A DNA stretch of 43,572 nt from an uncultured Coriobacteriaceae bacterium (GTDB lineage: Bacteria; Actinomycetota; Coriobacteriia; Coriobacteriales; Atopobiaceae): assembly GCA_947426865.1 (NCBI GenBank), contig CANEFS010000007.1, positions 1 through 43,572 of the forward strand, read 5' to 3'. Each line of letters starts with the position of its first letter. Within the stretch, counting starts at the first letter, position 1. Under the pieces are notes generated by a model. That model worked only from the letters and a program-made list of their open reading frames with translations. It searched no databases and was not told the DNA's origin. The translations under genes were made by a program, and so were the position numbers. Shown here in pieces: positions 1 through 9,939 of this stretch.

Positions 1-40
1 GTCATTTGCTAGAATGCAAAATTGGTTCTTACACCACTTT

Positions 41-211
41 TTAGGACGCGACCAAATCTATTAACCCTAGACACACTTTTTGTCCTATAACCCCCAACTC
101 GGGAGGGGCGCATTTTTTTCTGCATGAGGGACGAGGGGTTTTCAAGAGCGCTTCGATCTGTTCTCTGTCTGTGTGAGAGAACGTCGTAAAGCGGTTTCTT
201 TTAGCTGGCAT
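41..211 (-). pseudogene. Short ORF probably truncated by a repeat/IS end
   Basis: A 56-codon ORF starts at an ATG at 209-211, behind a perfect AAAGGAGG ribosome site (217-224, 5-nt spacing), so translation initiation looks real. The first 25 or so residues (FSHTDREQIEALLK core) are protein-like and mildly recall the N-terminal helical region of helix-turn-helix transposases or regulators. From about codon 40 the frame runs through the 40-bp repeat at 54-93 and then stops. The simplest reading is a gene transcribed away from eno whose 3' part has been replaced by a mobile-element end. A second AAAGGAGG-like string lies just upstream. No function is assigned. Confidence 0.4.
54..93. repeat. Left arm of 40-bp perfect inverted repeat (IS-end-like)
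   Basis: This 40-bp block is the exact reverse complement of 43519-43558 near the other end of the window. The sequences diverge immediately on both sides. Inside it, GGGTTATAG and GGGTTAATAG (minus-strand reading) recur 26 bp apart. The string ACACACTTTTT (71-81) has a near copy, ACACCACTTTTT, at 31-42, just outside the block towards the window edge. Identical outer arms with repeated subterminal binding-type strings are what insertion-sequence ends look like. I cannot name the IS family, and no transposase is visible. Confidence 0.6.
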
Positions 212-1806
<1,595 letters not shown>

Positions 1807-1822
1807 CGTCCGTTTGAAATTG

Positions 1823-1861
1823 TGAGCGTGGACGGGGTTTTTCCTTCTGCGCTCGTTTTTT
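1823..1861 (+). terminator. Probable eno terminator
   Basis: GAGCG (1823-1827) pairs with CGCTC (1850-1854), followed by a T-rich run. The intervening sequence contains a second short pairing. The loop is long, so this is a moderate call supported by its place just after eno. Confidence 0.45.
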
Positions 1862-1914
1862 CTATCTCGTTCGTTTTTTTGTTTGCCTAACTTTTTAAAC
1901 TTTTTGAGAAACCC

Positions 1915-2898
1915 ATGCTTTCAGCTTATCTCGCTGCCGGTTCCGATGCGGTCAAAAGAAAAGCCGTCCAGGAGCGCCTTGTCAAAAAGATTGACGAGAG
2001 CCTCCGCGACTTTAACGTCGACATACTTGACGCCGCAAACTTAGAGCCGGAAACGTTATCAAGCGCCCTTTCGTCTCTTCCTTTTGGTGGGCCTTTTCGC
2101 GTTGTCTTCATAAACCATGCCGAGAAAATCACGAGCGCCCTCGCAGACGTCGCCGTCGCCTTCATCAAGGCAACCTCAAAAGATAAAGAGCCAAAAATCG
2201 TTGCGTTGTTTGACGCTGAGAACATTAACAAGCGAACCAAACTTTACAAAGAGATTGTGAAACTGGACAAGGATGCCTTCATCGATTGCGAGACGGTAAA
2301 AGCCTGGGAAATGCCGAGCTACGCGGCGAAGTTGGCTCCAGAATACGGGATTGGTCTAACGCCGCAGGTGGCAAGCGTTCTCGTAAAGCGTGCAGGCGAA
2401 GATCCGGCTTCAATTGCAAACGCTCTTCGAAGGCTCGCCAGTGAGTTTCCTGGCAAAAACATCACCGAGGCCAACGTGCGAGAGTGCATTGCCCTTACGC
2501 GCGAAGCCAAGCCGTGGGAGATAGTTGACGCGCTCTGCAATCAAAATCTCGCAGAAGCATTCACGGCGATAAACTCGCTTGATCAAGAGGGATACCTCTC
2601 TTTTCATCGCTTCTTCGCAGACCGTGTTCGCGAGCTTTTGTGCGCCAAAGAAGTAAGCGAGCGGGGAGGTTTTGCTTCTCCAAACCAGATCGCCCTCGAG
2701 TTTTTTGAGGGAGATGCGCAGGCTGCGCGCAACTTAAGCTGGAAGTTCAAAAATCATGGGCGCTGGGCACAATATTTTTCGAAGGCGCAACTGAAAGAGG
2801 CGCTTTTTGCTGCCGAGAAAACCGAAGGCAGCTTGAAGGGAACAGGGGATACAAAAACCGCCATCTACGAGATGGCTTCGAAGCTTACTCGTAGATAG
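1915..2898 (+). CDS. holA: DNA polymerase III subunit delta
   Basis: The product is the delta subunit of the clamp-loader complex, which opens the beta sliding clamp. It is 327 residues, normal for the Gram-positive family. An N-terminal AAA-like domain (about 15-145) includes SSLPFGGPFRVVFINHAEK, where many homologues have an FGxxR-type segment. The lid and collar regions follow, with VLVKRAGEDPASIANALRRL and a C-terminal helical collar. The start has no good Shine-Dalgarno sequence. In many bacteria holA sits between comEC and rpsT; here rpsT follows convergently but comEC is absent, eno lying in its place. Two CCGAGAAA motifs occur in frame as AEK. Confidence 0.9.
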   Translation: MLSAYLAAGSDAVKRKAVQERLVKKIDESLRDFNVDILDAANLEPETLSSALSSLPFGGPFRVVFINHAEKITSALADVAVAFIKATSKDKEPKIVALFDAENINKRTKLYKEIVKLDKDAFIDCETVKAWEMPSYAAKLAPEYGIGLTPQVASVLVKRAGEDPASIANALRRLASEFPGKNITEANVRECIALTREAKPWEIVDALCNQNLAEAFTAINSLDQEGYLSFHRFFADRVRELLCAKEVSERGGFASPNQIALEFFEGDAQAARNLSWKFKNHGRWAQYFSKAQLKEALFAAEKTEGSLKGTGDTKTAIYEMASKLTRR

Positions 2899-2948
2899 CG
2901 GCGTTTTCGTTTATTTTCGATTTATATTTAGTATATATGCAGTATGTC

Positions 2949-2974
2949 AAAAGGGCGCGTTGAGCGTCCTTTTT
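2949..2974. terminator. Bidirectional terminator between holA and rpsT
   Basis: AAAAGGGCGC and GCGTCCTTTT form a stem of about 10 bp with a 4-nt loop, flanked by A and T runs on opposite sides. It can therefore end both the + strand holA transcript and the - strand rpsT transcript. Confidence 0.8.
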
Positions 2975-2990
2975 GAATGAGCCGGAAAGC

Positions 2991-3422
2991 TTATTTTTCG
3001 TCCGCCTTCTTGTCTGCTTTGGCGTCGGCTTTAGTAGCAGCGGGTTTGGTTGCGGGCTTCGCGGCCGTCTTGGCAGACGGTTTCTTCTCCTCTTTAGCAG
3101 CCTCTTTCTTGGCGTCCTTGGCAGAAGAAGTTGCTTGGGCCTTTGTGCCCTTCTCGGCCTTCTTCAAGTCGTTGACGAGAACCTGGATGCCGTGCTTTCT
3201 GTTGGCAGCCTGATTTTTGTGGATAACACCTTTGGTGACAGCCTTATCTAAAAGACGAGCTGCACGCTGAGCCTGCTTTTGAGCCTCGTCGATATTGAGG
3301 GCCTCAACAGCCTTGTGGACCTCTTTGATTACCGTCTTAAGCTCGGAGCGGATAGCTTTGTTTCTAATGCGAGCCTTCTCATTCGTGCGATTACGCTTCT
3401 TTTGCGACTTAATGTTTGCCAC
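2991..3422 (-). CDS. rpsT: 30S ribosomal protein S20 with long Lys/Ala tail
   Basis: S20 binds 16S rRNA and helps assemble the small subunit. Residues 1 to about 88 are a typical S20 (MANIKSQKKRNRTNEKAR start; NRKHGIQVL near the end of the fold). A further 50 or so residues are almost entirely Lys, Ala, Glu, Pro and Thr, giving 143 residues against the usual 85-90. The start is a GTG behind GAAAGGA. The gene is divergent from lepA and convergent with holA. The tail is low complexity and probably disordered; it may add nucleic-acid contacts, but that is inference. S20 identity itself is firm. Confidence 0.95.
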   Translation of the reverse strand: MANIKSQKKRNRTNEKARIRNKAIRSELKTVIKEVHKAVEALNIDEAQKQAQRAARLLDKAVTKGVIHKNQAANRKHGIQVLVNDLKKAEKGTKAQATSSAKDAKKEAAKEEKKPSAKTAAKPATKPAATKADAKADKKADEK

Positions 3423-3495
3423 GAAAAAATCCTTTCATCTAAGGCCAGGTTATGTCTTTGCGCTTTAGCCGAGAAAAGACTTCGGCGTTGCGCGT

Positions 3496-3532
3496 GCAAT
3501 TTGACATTATATCACAGCAATTTGGCATTGTA
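3496..3532 (-). promoter_or_regulatory. Tandem promoter-like repeats for rpsT
   Basis: On the + strand GCAATTTGACATT (3496-3508) and GCAATTTGGCATT (3517-3529) form a direct repeat with a 21-bp period. On the minus strand these place a perfect TATAAT (3506-3511) and a TACAAT (3527-3532) upstream of rpsT, suggesting two spaced start sites or a repeated binding site. The -35 elements are weak. Confidence 0.5.
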
Positions 3533-3556
3533 CCATAGAAAATAGGGTTTATAAGG

Positions 3557-3562
3557 TAGAAT
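3557..3562 (+). promoter_or_regulatory. -10 element for lepA, implying a leaderless start
   Basis: TAGAAT at 3557-3562 ends only 7 nt before the lepA ATG at 3570, and no Shine-Dalgarno sequence is present. Transcription would begin at or next to the start codon, giving a leaderless mRNA. The -35 region is poor. Confidence 0.4.
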
Positions 3563-3569
3563 ACGATCC

Positions 3570-5420
3570 ATGAAATCGCAAGAAAAAGAGAACATACAAA
3601 ACGCACCTGCCGGTCTTTCGTCAGACCAGTCAAAAATTCGAAATTTCTCGGTCATCGCGCACATTGACCATGGAAAATCGACGATTGCTGACCGCATTCT
3701 TGAGCAGACCCACACTGTTTCTGAAAGGGAAATGACCTCGCAACTGCTTGACCAAATGGATATTGAACAAGAGCGAGGCATTACCATCAAATCGAATGCC
3801 GTGCGCGTGCTCTATACGGCAGATAACGGAAAAACTTATACGCTTAACTTAATCGATACACCAGGGCACGTGGACTTTACCTATGAGGTCTCGCGCTCTT
3901 TGGCAGCCTGTGAGGGGGTGGTGCTTGTTGTCGACGGAACGCAAGGCGTTGAGGCACAAACCGTTTCAAATACCCTTTTGGCGATGCAGGCAGATCTAGA
4001 GATATTGCCCTGCATCAACAAAATCGATTTGCCCAGCGCAGACATTGAGCGCACGAAAAAAGAGATTGAAGAAGAGCTTGCAATACCTGCAGACGACGCG
4101 ATTTGTGTGAGCGCCAAAACAGGGGAGGGAATTCACCAGCTCATGGAGGCAATCGTGGCCGATATTCCCGCCCCTCTTGGCGACCCACGCGCTCCTCTTA
4201 AAGCTCTCATTATCGATTCATGGTTCGATGCTTATCGCGGCGTTGTGGCTATCATTCGCATCTTTGAAGGAACGATTAAAGGACATGACAAAACGCACCT
4301 CATGGTAACCGATACCGACTTTGAAGTTGAAGAGGTAGGGGTCCGCCAACCTTCAGAGTTTCCCCTTAAAACGCTTAGTGCAGGGCAAGTGGGTTACGTA
4401 GTAACCGGCCTTAAAGACCCTGAATTAGTGCAGGTGGGAGATACGATTACGCTTAAAGACTGTCCCACAAAAGAGCCTTGCCAAGGCTACCGAGAAGCCA
4501 AGCCAATGGTCTTTACCGGCTTTTTCCCCATCGATACGAACCAGTATGAAACGCTTCGTGATGCATTGGAGAAGCTCCGCCTTAACGATCCCGCCCTCAC
4601 CTACGAAGCTGAAACTTCTGCCGCTTTGGGCTTCGGCTTTCGCGTGGGGTTTCTCGGCGTGTTGCACATGGAGGTGACCAAAGAGCGCCTGGAACGCGAG
4701 TTCGACCTTGAACTTGTCGCGACCGCGCCTTCTGTGGACTACCACGTTTTCACGACAGCCGGCGAGGTGCTTGAAATCACAAGCCCGCAAGATCTTCCTG
4801 ACTCTCAAGACATCGAGAAGATCGAGGAGCCGTTTTTAGCGGCCAAAATTATCGTGCCACCTGATTTTGTCGGGGCGGTCATGGATCTTACGACCGAGCA
4901 CCGCGGCGTTTTTAAGGACATGGTTTACCTTAGCGAAAATACGGTTGAGATGCACTATTCGATGCCGCTTTCCGAGCTCATCATGGACTACTTCGACCAG
5001 CTGAAAAGTCGCACGAAGGGATATGCTAGCCTGGACTATGAATTCGAGAAGTATGTCGAGTCGGACCTCGTGCGCCTCTCCATCCTGCTTGCAGGTGATG
5101 AGGTGGACGCGCTCTCGTTTATTGTGGACAGAGAAAAGGCGTATCAAAAGGGAAAGCTTTTGTGCGAGAAGCTCAAAAAGATTATTCCGCGCCAGCTTTT
5201 TGAAGTACCCATTCAGGCTTCAATAGGATCTCGCATCATTGCGCGCACAACCGTTTCCGCGAGAAGAAAAGACGTTCTTGCCAAGTGCTACGGGGGAGAC
5301 ATCTCGCGTAAGCGCAAGCTTCTTGAAAAGCAAAAAGAAGGCAAAAAACGGATGAAGCAGATTGGCTCGGTGGACGTTCCGCAAGAAGCTTTCATGGCTA
5401 TTTTGAATGTGGAAGAATGA
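3570..5420 (+). CDS. lepA: Elongation factor 4 (LepA), ribosomal GTPase
   Basis: LepA (EF4) is a translational GTPase acting on the ribosome, linked to back-translocation and 30S biogenesis. The 616-residue product shows the G1 loop AHIDHGKST, switch motif RGITIK, G3 DTPGHVDF and G4 NKIDLP, then EF-G-like domains II, III and V. It ends in the LepA-specific C-terminal domain rich in basic residues ([18 protein letters not shown]). An N-terminal extension of about 20 residues precedes the GTPase core. The stop overlaps the dus start by 4 nt, indicating translational coupling. The lepA-hemW-dnaJ order resembles other Gram-positive lineages, with dus inserted here and no hrcA, grpE or dnaK. Confidence 0.97.
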   Translation: MKSQEKENIQNAPAGLSSDQSKIRNFSVIAHIDHGKSTIADRILEQTHTVSEREMTSQLLDQMDIEQERGITIKSNAVRVLYTADNGKTYTLNLIDTPGHVDFTYEVSRSLAACEGVVLVVDGTQGVEAQTVSNTLLAMQADLEILPCINKIDLPSADIERTKKEIEEELAIPADDAICVSAKTGEGIHQLMEAIVADIPAPLGDPRAPLKALIIDSWFDAYRGVVAIIRIFEGTIKGHDKTHLMVTDTDFEVEEVGVRQPSEFPLKTLSAGQVGYVVTGLKDPELVQVGDTITLKDCPTKEPCQGYREAKPMVFTGFFPIDTNQYETLRDALEKLRLNDPALTYEAETSAALGFGFRVGFLGVLHMEVTKERLEREFDLELVATAPSVDYHVFTTAGEVLEITSPQDLPDSQDIEKIEEPFLAAKIIVPPDFVGAVMDLTTEHRGVFKDMVYLSENTVEMHYSMPLSELIMDYFDQLKSRTKGYASLDYEFEKYVESDLVRLSILLAGDEVDALSFIVDREKAYQKGKLLCEKLKKIIPRQLFEVPIQASIGSRIIARTTVSARRKDVLAKCYGGDISRKRKLLEKQKEGKKRMKQIGSVDVPQEAFMAILNVEE

Positions 5421-6532
5421 AGTCCTTCTCTGATTATCTCGCCCGCTCACCTTTTTTTATGGCGCCTATGGCTGGTGTTACGGACGCCGCCTATCGACTT
5501 ATGGCCAAAAAGGGCGGAGCGCGCCTTTGCTACACCGAGATGGTGAGCGTCTCTGGCATCCACTACGGATCGCAAGCCACCTTAAGTCTTCTGCAGCCGT
5601 TTGGCGGGACAAATCGGCGCTTGAAAGAAGCCGTGCTTTCGAACCTGCCCAACATTCCCTTTTTAACCGAGGGCCCTCTGGCCGTACAGCTTTTCGGCTC
5701 TGACCCGCAGCTTTTTGTTGAGGTCATACCGTTGCTTCAAGAGATTGTGGGGGAGCGCTTGGCGTTGATTGATATCAATATGGCTTGCCCCGTGAAAAAG
5801 GTGAGAAAGATAGGGGCCGGCTCGGAGCTTCTGCGAAATCCTGTGCGCGCGCAAAAAATCGTGGCGGCTTTAAAAGCGGCAACCGACCTTCCCATCACCG
5901 CAAAACTTCGCCTCATTGAATTCGAAGGAACCCCAGACCAGCGCCGAGAAGAACTCGTCGTGCCCGGTGTTTCTGAAATGGAAGTTCCCTTCTCCATGAA
6001 TCAAACGATAGCTTTTGCAAAGAAGCTGCAAGAGGCAGGTATTGACGGCATTACCCTTCATGGCCGCCCGGCCTCGCAGTTCTACCGAGGGCGTTCATGC
6101 TTGGAGGCAGTCGCGCGCGTGGGCCAGAATTTACGTGCCCCTCTCGTTGCCTCAGGAGATATGTTTACGGCACGCGCCGGTGTGAAGGCTCTTCATAACC
6201 CCGGCATCTCCGGCGTCATGTTTGCCCGAGGAACGCTCGGCAACCCCTGGATTTTCTCGGATGCTGAAAATTTGTTGGCCTCTCCTGAGAACGACGCGAC
6301 GCCCAAGCACTTCACGCACACGCGCGAGGAGAAGTTGGACGCCTTCATTGAACATATCGGCCTCCTTGTTTTGACCGACGGGCAGATTCTGCGTGCACGC
6401 ACGCTCTTTTGCCACTACATCAAAGATTTTCCCGAGGCTCGCAAATGGCGAAATCGCATCATGGGCGCCTCGACGGCTGAGGAATTTGTTGCGACCGCTC
6501 AGGCCTACAAAGAAGAGTTGGCCCATGATTGA
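5417..6532 (+). CDS. dus: tRNA-dihydrouridine synthase
   Basis: This FMN enzyme reduces uridine to dihydrouridine in the tRNA D-loop. The 371-residue product has the FMN-binding [13 protein letters not shown] start, the active-site Cys in NMACPVKKV (about residue 124), the GITLHGR segment, and the [15 protein letters not shown] phosphate-binding end of the barrel. A short insertion of about 25 residues ([15 protein letters not shown] region, about 165-195) follows AKLRL, which is not standard. The gene overlaps lepA by 4 nt and hemW by 8 nt, so the three are probably co-translated. The exact Dus subtype (DusB-like by context) cannot be fixed by eye. Confidence 0.92.
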   Translation: MKSFSDYLARSPFFMAPMAGVTDAAYRLMAKKGGARLCYTEMVSVSGIHYGSQATLSLLQPFGGTNRRLKEAVLSNLPNIPFLTEGPLAVQLFGSDPQLFVEVIPLLQEIVGERLALIDINMACPVKKVRKIGAGSELLRNPVRAQKIVAALKAATDLPITAKLRLIEFEGTPDQRREELVVPGVSEMEVPFSMNQTIAFAKKLQEAGIDGITLHGRPASQFYRGRSCLEAVARVGQNLRAPLVASGDMFTARAGVKALHNPGISGVMFARGTLGNPWIFSDAENLLASPENDATPKHFTHTREEKLDAFIEHIGLLVLTDGQILRARTLFCHYIKDFPEARKWRNRIMGASTAEEFVATAQAYKEELAHD

Positions 6533-7847
6533 GGCGCTTTACCTGCACTTTCCCTTCTGCAAACGGAAGTGTGACTACTGCTCGTTTTTCTCCTTCGACC
6601 TCATGAGAGGCCCCTGTGAGGAAGAAGAAGACAGAAGCGCTATCTCCGCCTACGTTTCTTTTCTTAAGCGGGAGCTTGAAAAGGTGAGGCGCGCGAGACT
6701 TATTGATGAGGTGAAAACGGTCTACGTTGGGGGTGGGACCCCTTCTCTTTTGTGCGCGGAAGATGTCGAGGAACTTTTTGAGCCCCTTAAAGGGTTGAGC
6801 TTTTCCGAAATTACTTTCGAAGCCAATCCCGAATCGCTTTCAGAAGGCCTCCTATGGGCCCTTAAAAAAGCGGGCGTTACGCGCGTTTCTCTTGGGGTTC
6901 AAAGCATAAACGACGACGAGCTGCGAAGCGTGCGTCGCCTTTCTTCTGCAAAAGATTGCGAGCGTGCCCTCCAGCTTTTAGACGAAACTGACCTGGGAGT
7001 TTCGGCTGACGTTATCGTTGGCCTTCCGCACCAAACGAAAGAAAGCCTCGAGAAAACCTTGAACCTCCTTTTGGCGCATCGTGTCAATCACTTAAGCGTC
7101 TATCCTTTATCAGTTGAGGAGGGAACGCCCCTTGAGCGCAACATTCAAGCGGGCAAAACGCGTGTGGGCAGCGAAGACGAAGAGGCAGAGCTCATGGAGG
7201 GCGCAGACAGCTTTCTTCAGGCAGCCGGTTATATCCATTACGAAATTGCAAACTATGCAAGGCCTGGCCACGAGGCGAAACACAACATTGCCTACTGGGA
7301 GGGTAAAGAGTACCTGGGGCTTGGCTTTGCGGGAGCCTCGATGCTTCAAAAAGAAACCTATGAAGCCCTGCTTCCGCTTTATCCCGCGCTCCCTGCTGTA
7401 GCTCAACGGCCGCACGTTCGCAAAACGATTTCAATGCCCGCGTGGGAGGGCGCCTCTCGCATTCATTTTTGCTGGGCGCCCATCTCTTCCAAAGCGCTCT
7501 TTTCGCATCAGAAAAACGAAACAAACGGCGCCTCCCCTTCGTGTAATCTGGAAGAGCTTCTCCTGGTAAAAGATTTTGAAGTGCTCAACCACGCACAAGC
7601 GGCAGCTGAAGACCTTATGCTAGGAGCCCGCCTGAAAGAGGGCTTGAGTCGAGAAACGATTGAAATTAGCGAAGATTTTCTCGGCAAAGAGATGGTGGAT
7701 GAGGCGATGAGCGAGCTTTGCAAAGAGGGATTTTTGATAGAAAAGCCTGGCGGATTTGAGGTGAGCGAACGAGGGTGGCTTCTTGGCAATCACATTTTTG
7801 GCAAACTATGGGACCTAGCAGGCGATACCGAAGTCTTCCATTTGTAG
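6525..7847 (+). CDS. hemW: Radical SAM heme chaperone HemW
   Basis: HemW is a coproporphyrinogen-oxidase-like radical SAM protein that delivers heme to target proteins. Near the N terminus CKRKCDYC gives the CxxxCxxC iron-sulfur motif, followed by VYVGGGTPSLL and the barrel segment VSLGVQSIND. The C-terminal half contains HNIAYWEGKEYLGLG, typical of the family. At 440 residues it is longer than the usual 370-400 because of an extra segment at about 285-350 (rich in Pro, Trp and Ser) before the winged C-terminal domain. The ATG at 6525 overlaps dus and follows AGAAGAG; the long in-frame extension further upstream lies inside dus and is discarded. Confidence 0.9.
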   Translation: MIEALYLHFPFCKRKCDYCSFFSFDLMRGPCEEEEDRSAISAYVSFLKRELEKVRRARLIDEVKTVYVGGGTPSLLCAEDVEELFEPLKGLSFSEITFEANPESLSEGLLWALKKAGVTRVSLGVQSINDDELRSVRRLSSAKDCERALQLLDETDLGVSADVIVGLPHQTKESLEKTLNLLLAHRVNHLSVYPLSVEEGTPLERNIQAGKTRVGSEDEEAELMEGADSFLQAAGYIHYEIANYARPGHEAKHNIAYWEGKEYLGLGFAGASMLQKETYEALLPLYPALPAVAQRPHVRKTISMPAWEGASRIHFCWAPISSKALFSHQKNETNGASPSCNLEELLLVKDFEVLNHAQAAAEDLMLGARLKEGLSRETIEISEDFLGKEMVDEAMSELCKEGFLIEKPGGFEVSERGWLLGNHIFGKLWDLAGDTEVFHL

Positions 7848-7922
7848 CCTCTCAAAGGCGAACTATCGCTAAAATAGACCCTCGGCAAGATTGAAAATTA
7901 ACCCGGGGCTAGGGAGCAAACT

Positions 7923-9008
7923 TTGGCTTCAATGAAAGATAAAGATTACTACGAGATTCTTGGGGTTTCTCAAACAGCGACCTCGGAAGAAATTCGCCAT
8001 GCCTTTCAAAAGAAGGCGCGGCGGCTCCATCCCGATGTTAACAAAGATGAAGACGCTGAGGCCGAGTTCAAGGAAGTTTCCGAGGCCTACGCCGTTTTAT
8101 CCGACCAAGAAAAGCGTTCGCGCTACGACGCTATGCGTTCCCGAAATCCGTTTGGCGCAGGTGCTGGAGCTTCCGGTTCCCCCTTCGACGACTTTGATTT
8201 TGGCAGCTTTGGAGGCTTTCCCTTTGGTGGCTTCGGCTTTGGCGGCAAGCAAAAGATGGGCGTGCCCGCCTACAATCCCAAGCCCGGCGCTGACGTCGTT
8301 ATCCATCTGACGATTGACGAAAAAACCGCTAAAGAGGGCGGCAAAAAAGCGATCACCTACGAGCGCTTCGTGGAGTGCAATCTTTGCCACGGAAAAGGCT
8401 CTGTCCAAAGCGCAGAAATCAAGGAGTGTCCTACCTGTCACGGAACGGGCCACATCGACGTAGATTTGGGAGTCCTCTTTGGTGGCGAGGGTTTTGGAGC
8501 GTTTCAAGTCCAGTGCCCGGAGTGCGAAGGTTCCGGAAAAGTTATCGCCGACCCCTGTCCTAATTGCAACGGCTCTGGCCGCATTCTTGCAGGTACCGAG
8601 GAGGTTATTGAGATTGGTCCTCGCACGCATGACGGCACAGAAATCCTCGTTCCCTACATGGGAAACGCTGGAACAAACGGGCAGAAGTCCGGGCAGCTTC
8701 GCGTGATTATCGATGTCCCCGCCGAGAAAATCTCGCCGGATGTGAAGTTTGGTTTTGCTTGCATTGGTTTTGCCGTTCCCTTTTTGCTTATCGGTGCTTT
8801 CTTACAGGTTCTAGGGGCCATGCTTCTTTTTGTGATTCTTCCTCTTTTGATGGGCATATCCCTTACTTTTAGAGCAATCGTGAAAAAGCATAATGCCTAC
8901 TGGTGGAGAAATGCAGGAGCGAGTATCTTGGAAGGAGCTACAAACGGTTTTTTTCTAGCCGCTGCCTTGGCGCTTTTGATGAGCTGCACGCAGGGAAGCG
9001 GGAGATAG
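7923..9008 (+). CDS. Membrane-anchored truncated DnaJ
   Basis: This is a DnaJ (Hsp40) co-chaperone with an unusual end. The J domain (about 7-70) has the Hsp70-stimulating HPD at 36-38. A Gly/Phe region (about 75-110) and a complete zinc-binding domain with four CxxCxGxG repeats (about 150-220) follow. Instead of full C-terminal peptide-binding domains, a short remnant leads into hydrophobic segments at about 277-318 and 340-356, so the protein is probably held in the membrane. The TTG start at 7923 is preferred because AGGGAG (7911-7916) lies 6 nt upstream; an ATG at 7932 is the alternative. It lies in tandem with a second DnaJ, and no dnaK or grpE is present here. Confidence 0.85.
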   Translation: MASMKDKDYYEILGVSQTATSEEIRHAFQKKARRLHPDVNKDEDAEAEFKEVSEAYAVLSDQEKRSRYDAMRSRNPFGAGAGASGSPFDDFDFGSFGGFPFGGFGFGGKQKMGVPAYNPKPGADVVIHLTIDEKTAKEGGKKAITYERFVECNLCHGKGSVQSAEIKECPTCHGTGHIDVDLGVLFGGEGFGAFQVQCPECEGSGKVIADPCPNCNGSGRILAGTEEVIEIGPRTHDGTEILVPYMGNAGTNGQKSGQLRVIIDVPAEKISPDVKFGFACIGFAVPFLLIGAFLQVLGAMLLFVILPLLMGISLTFRAIVKKHNAYWWRNAGASILEGATNGFFLAAALALLMSCTQGSGR

Positions 9009-9117
9009 CTCAAAGCGTGCGGGCGTTTAGGAATTTAAGCTTAAGCGCGCCCTAAATGAAAAAGTTTTAAAGAAATTGCGTAAAAGCATCGAGGTTCACT
9101 TTAAGGTTAAAAGATTT

Positions 9118-9855
9118 ATGCAAGAAAAACGTGACTATTACGAGGTTTTAGAGGTTTCTCGCTCTGCTGGTCAGGCAGAAATAAAGAAGGCTTTTCTTAA
9201 GAAAGCACGCCGCATGCACCCGGACGTTTCAAACGATGAGGATGCAGAGAGCAAGTTCAAAGAGCTGAACGAAGCCTACTCAGTTTTATCGGACGAGAGA
9301 AAGCGTGCCAACTACGACCGCTTTGGAACCGCTGAAGGAATGGGCTTTGGCGGGTTTGCTGCTGACGACCTCTTCTCAGGAATGGGCTTTCCCGATATTT
9401 TCTCGGATTTATTTGGAGGAGGCGGCACTTCGTTTCGTCAAAGACGGCGCCGCCCTGCCCCCACGCGCGATGAAGATCTGCGCATTCAAATGAATGTGAG
9501 CATAGCCGAGGCGCTGAAGGGCAAAGCTGAAACGGTCGAAATTCCCCAATACGTCGAGTGCGACGCGTGCAAGGGAACTGGTTCCAAGTCGCAAAAGGCC
9601 CCTCAGGCATGCCCCACGTGTCGAGGTATGGGCCAGGTCCGCGCTCAGACGCACTCTCCCTTTGGCGTGATGGAGGTGCAGACCCCTTGTCCCGAGTGTG
9701 GCGGGGAAGGAACCGTCATAGCAGACCCCTGTGAAAAGTGCGCAGGAGCTGGCATTCTTCAAAAAACCAGAATAATAAAGGTCACGGTCTCAGGCGAAGA
9801 TCTTTCAAAAACAGAGGCCGAATCTGACACTGAACCATCGGCCGAAAGCGCCTAG
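9118..9855 (+). CDS. DnaJ-family protein lacking C-terminal substrate domains
   Basis: This second Hsp40 homologue has about 245 residues against about 375 for full DnaJ. It has a J domain (RDYYEVLEVSR; HPD at 34-36), a Gly/Phe region, part of the first beta-domain, and four zinc repeats (CDACKGTG, CPTCRGMG, CPECGGEG, CEKCAGAG). It ends soon after the zinc domain in an acidic tail, so the second peptide-binding domain and dimerisation region are missing. The ATG at 9118 is chosen because it directly precedes the J domain; an in-frame TTG at 9076 would add 14 unexplained residues. It sits 109 bp downstream of the membrane-type DnaJ, suggesting a paired function. Confidence 0.85.
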   Translation: MQEKRDYYEVLEVSRSAGQAEIKKAFLKKARRMHPDVSNDEDAESKFKELNEAYSVLSDERKRANYDRFGTAEGMGFGGFAADDLFSGMGFPDIFSDLFGGGGTSFRQRRRRPAPTRDEDLRIQMNVSIAEALKGKAETVEIPQYVECDACKGTGSKSQKAPQACPTCRGMGQVRAQTHSPFGVMEVQTPCPECGGEGTVIADPCEKCAGAGILQKTRIIKVTVSGEDLSKTEAESDTEPSAESA

Positions 9856-9939
9856 CGCAGCCTTTCGCTTCTCGAGAATTTTATAGCCGAGAAACCCTGG
9901 CAGAGATAACCAAAGGATTCTTTAATCGCAGCAAAAACT

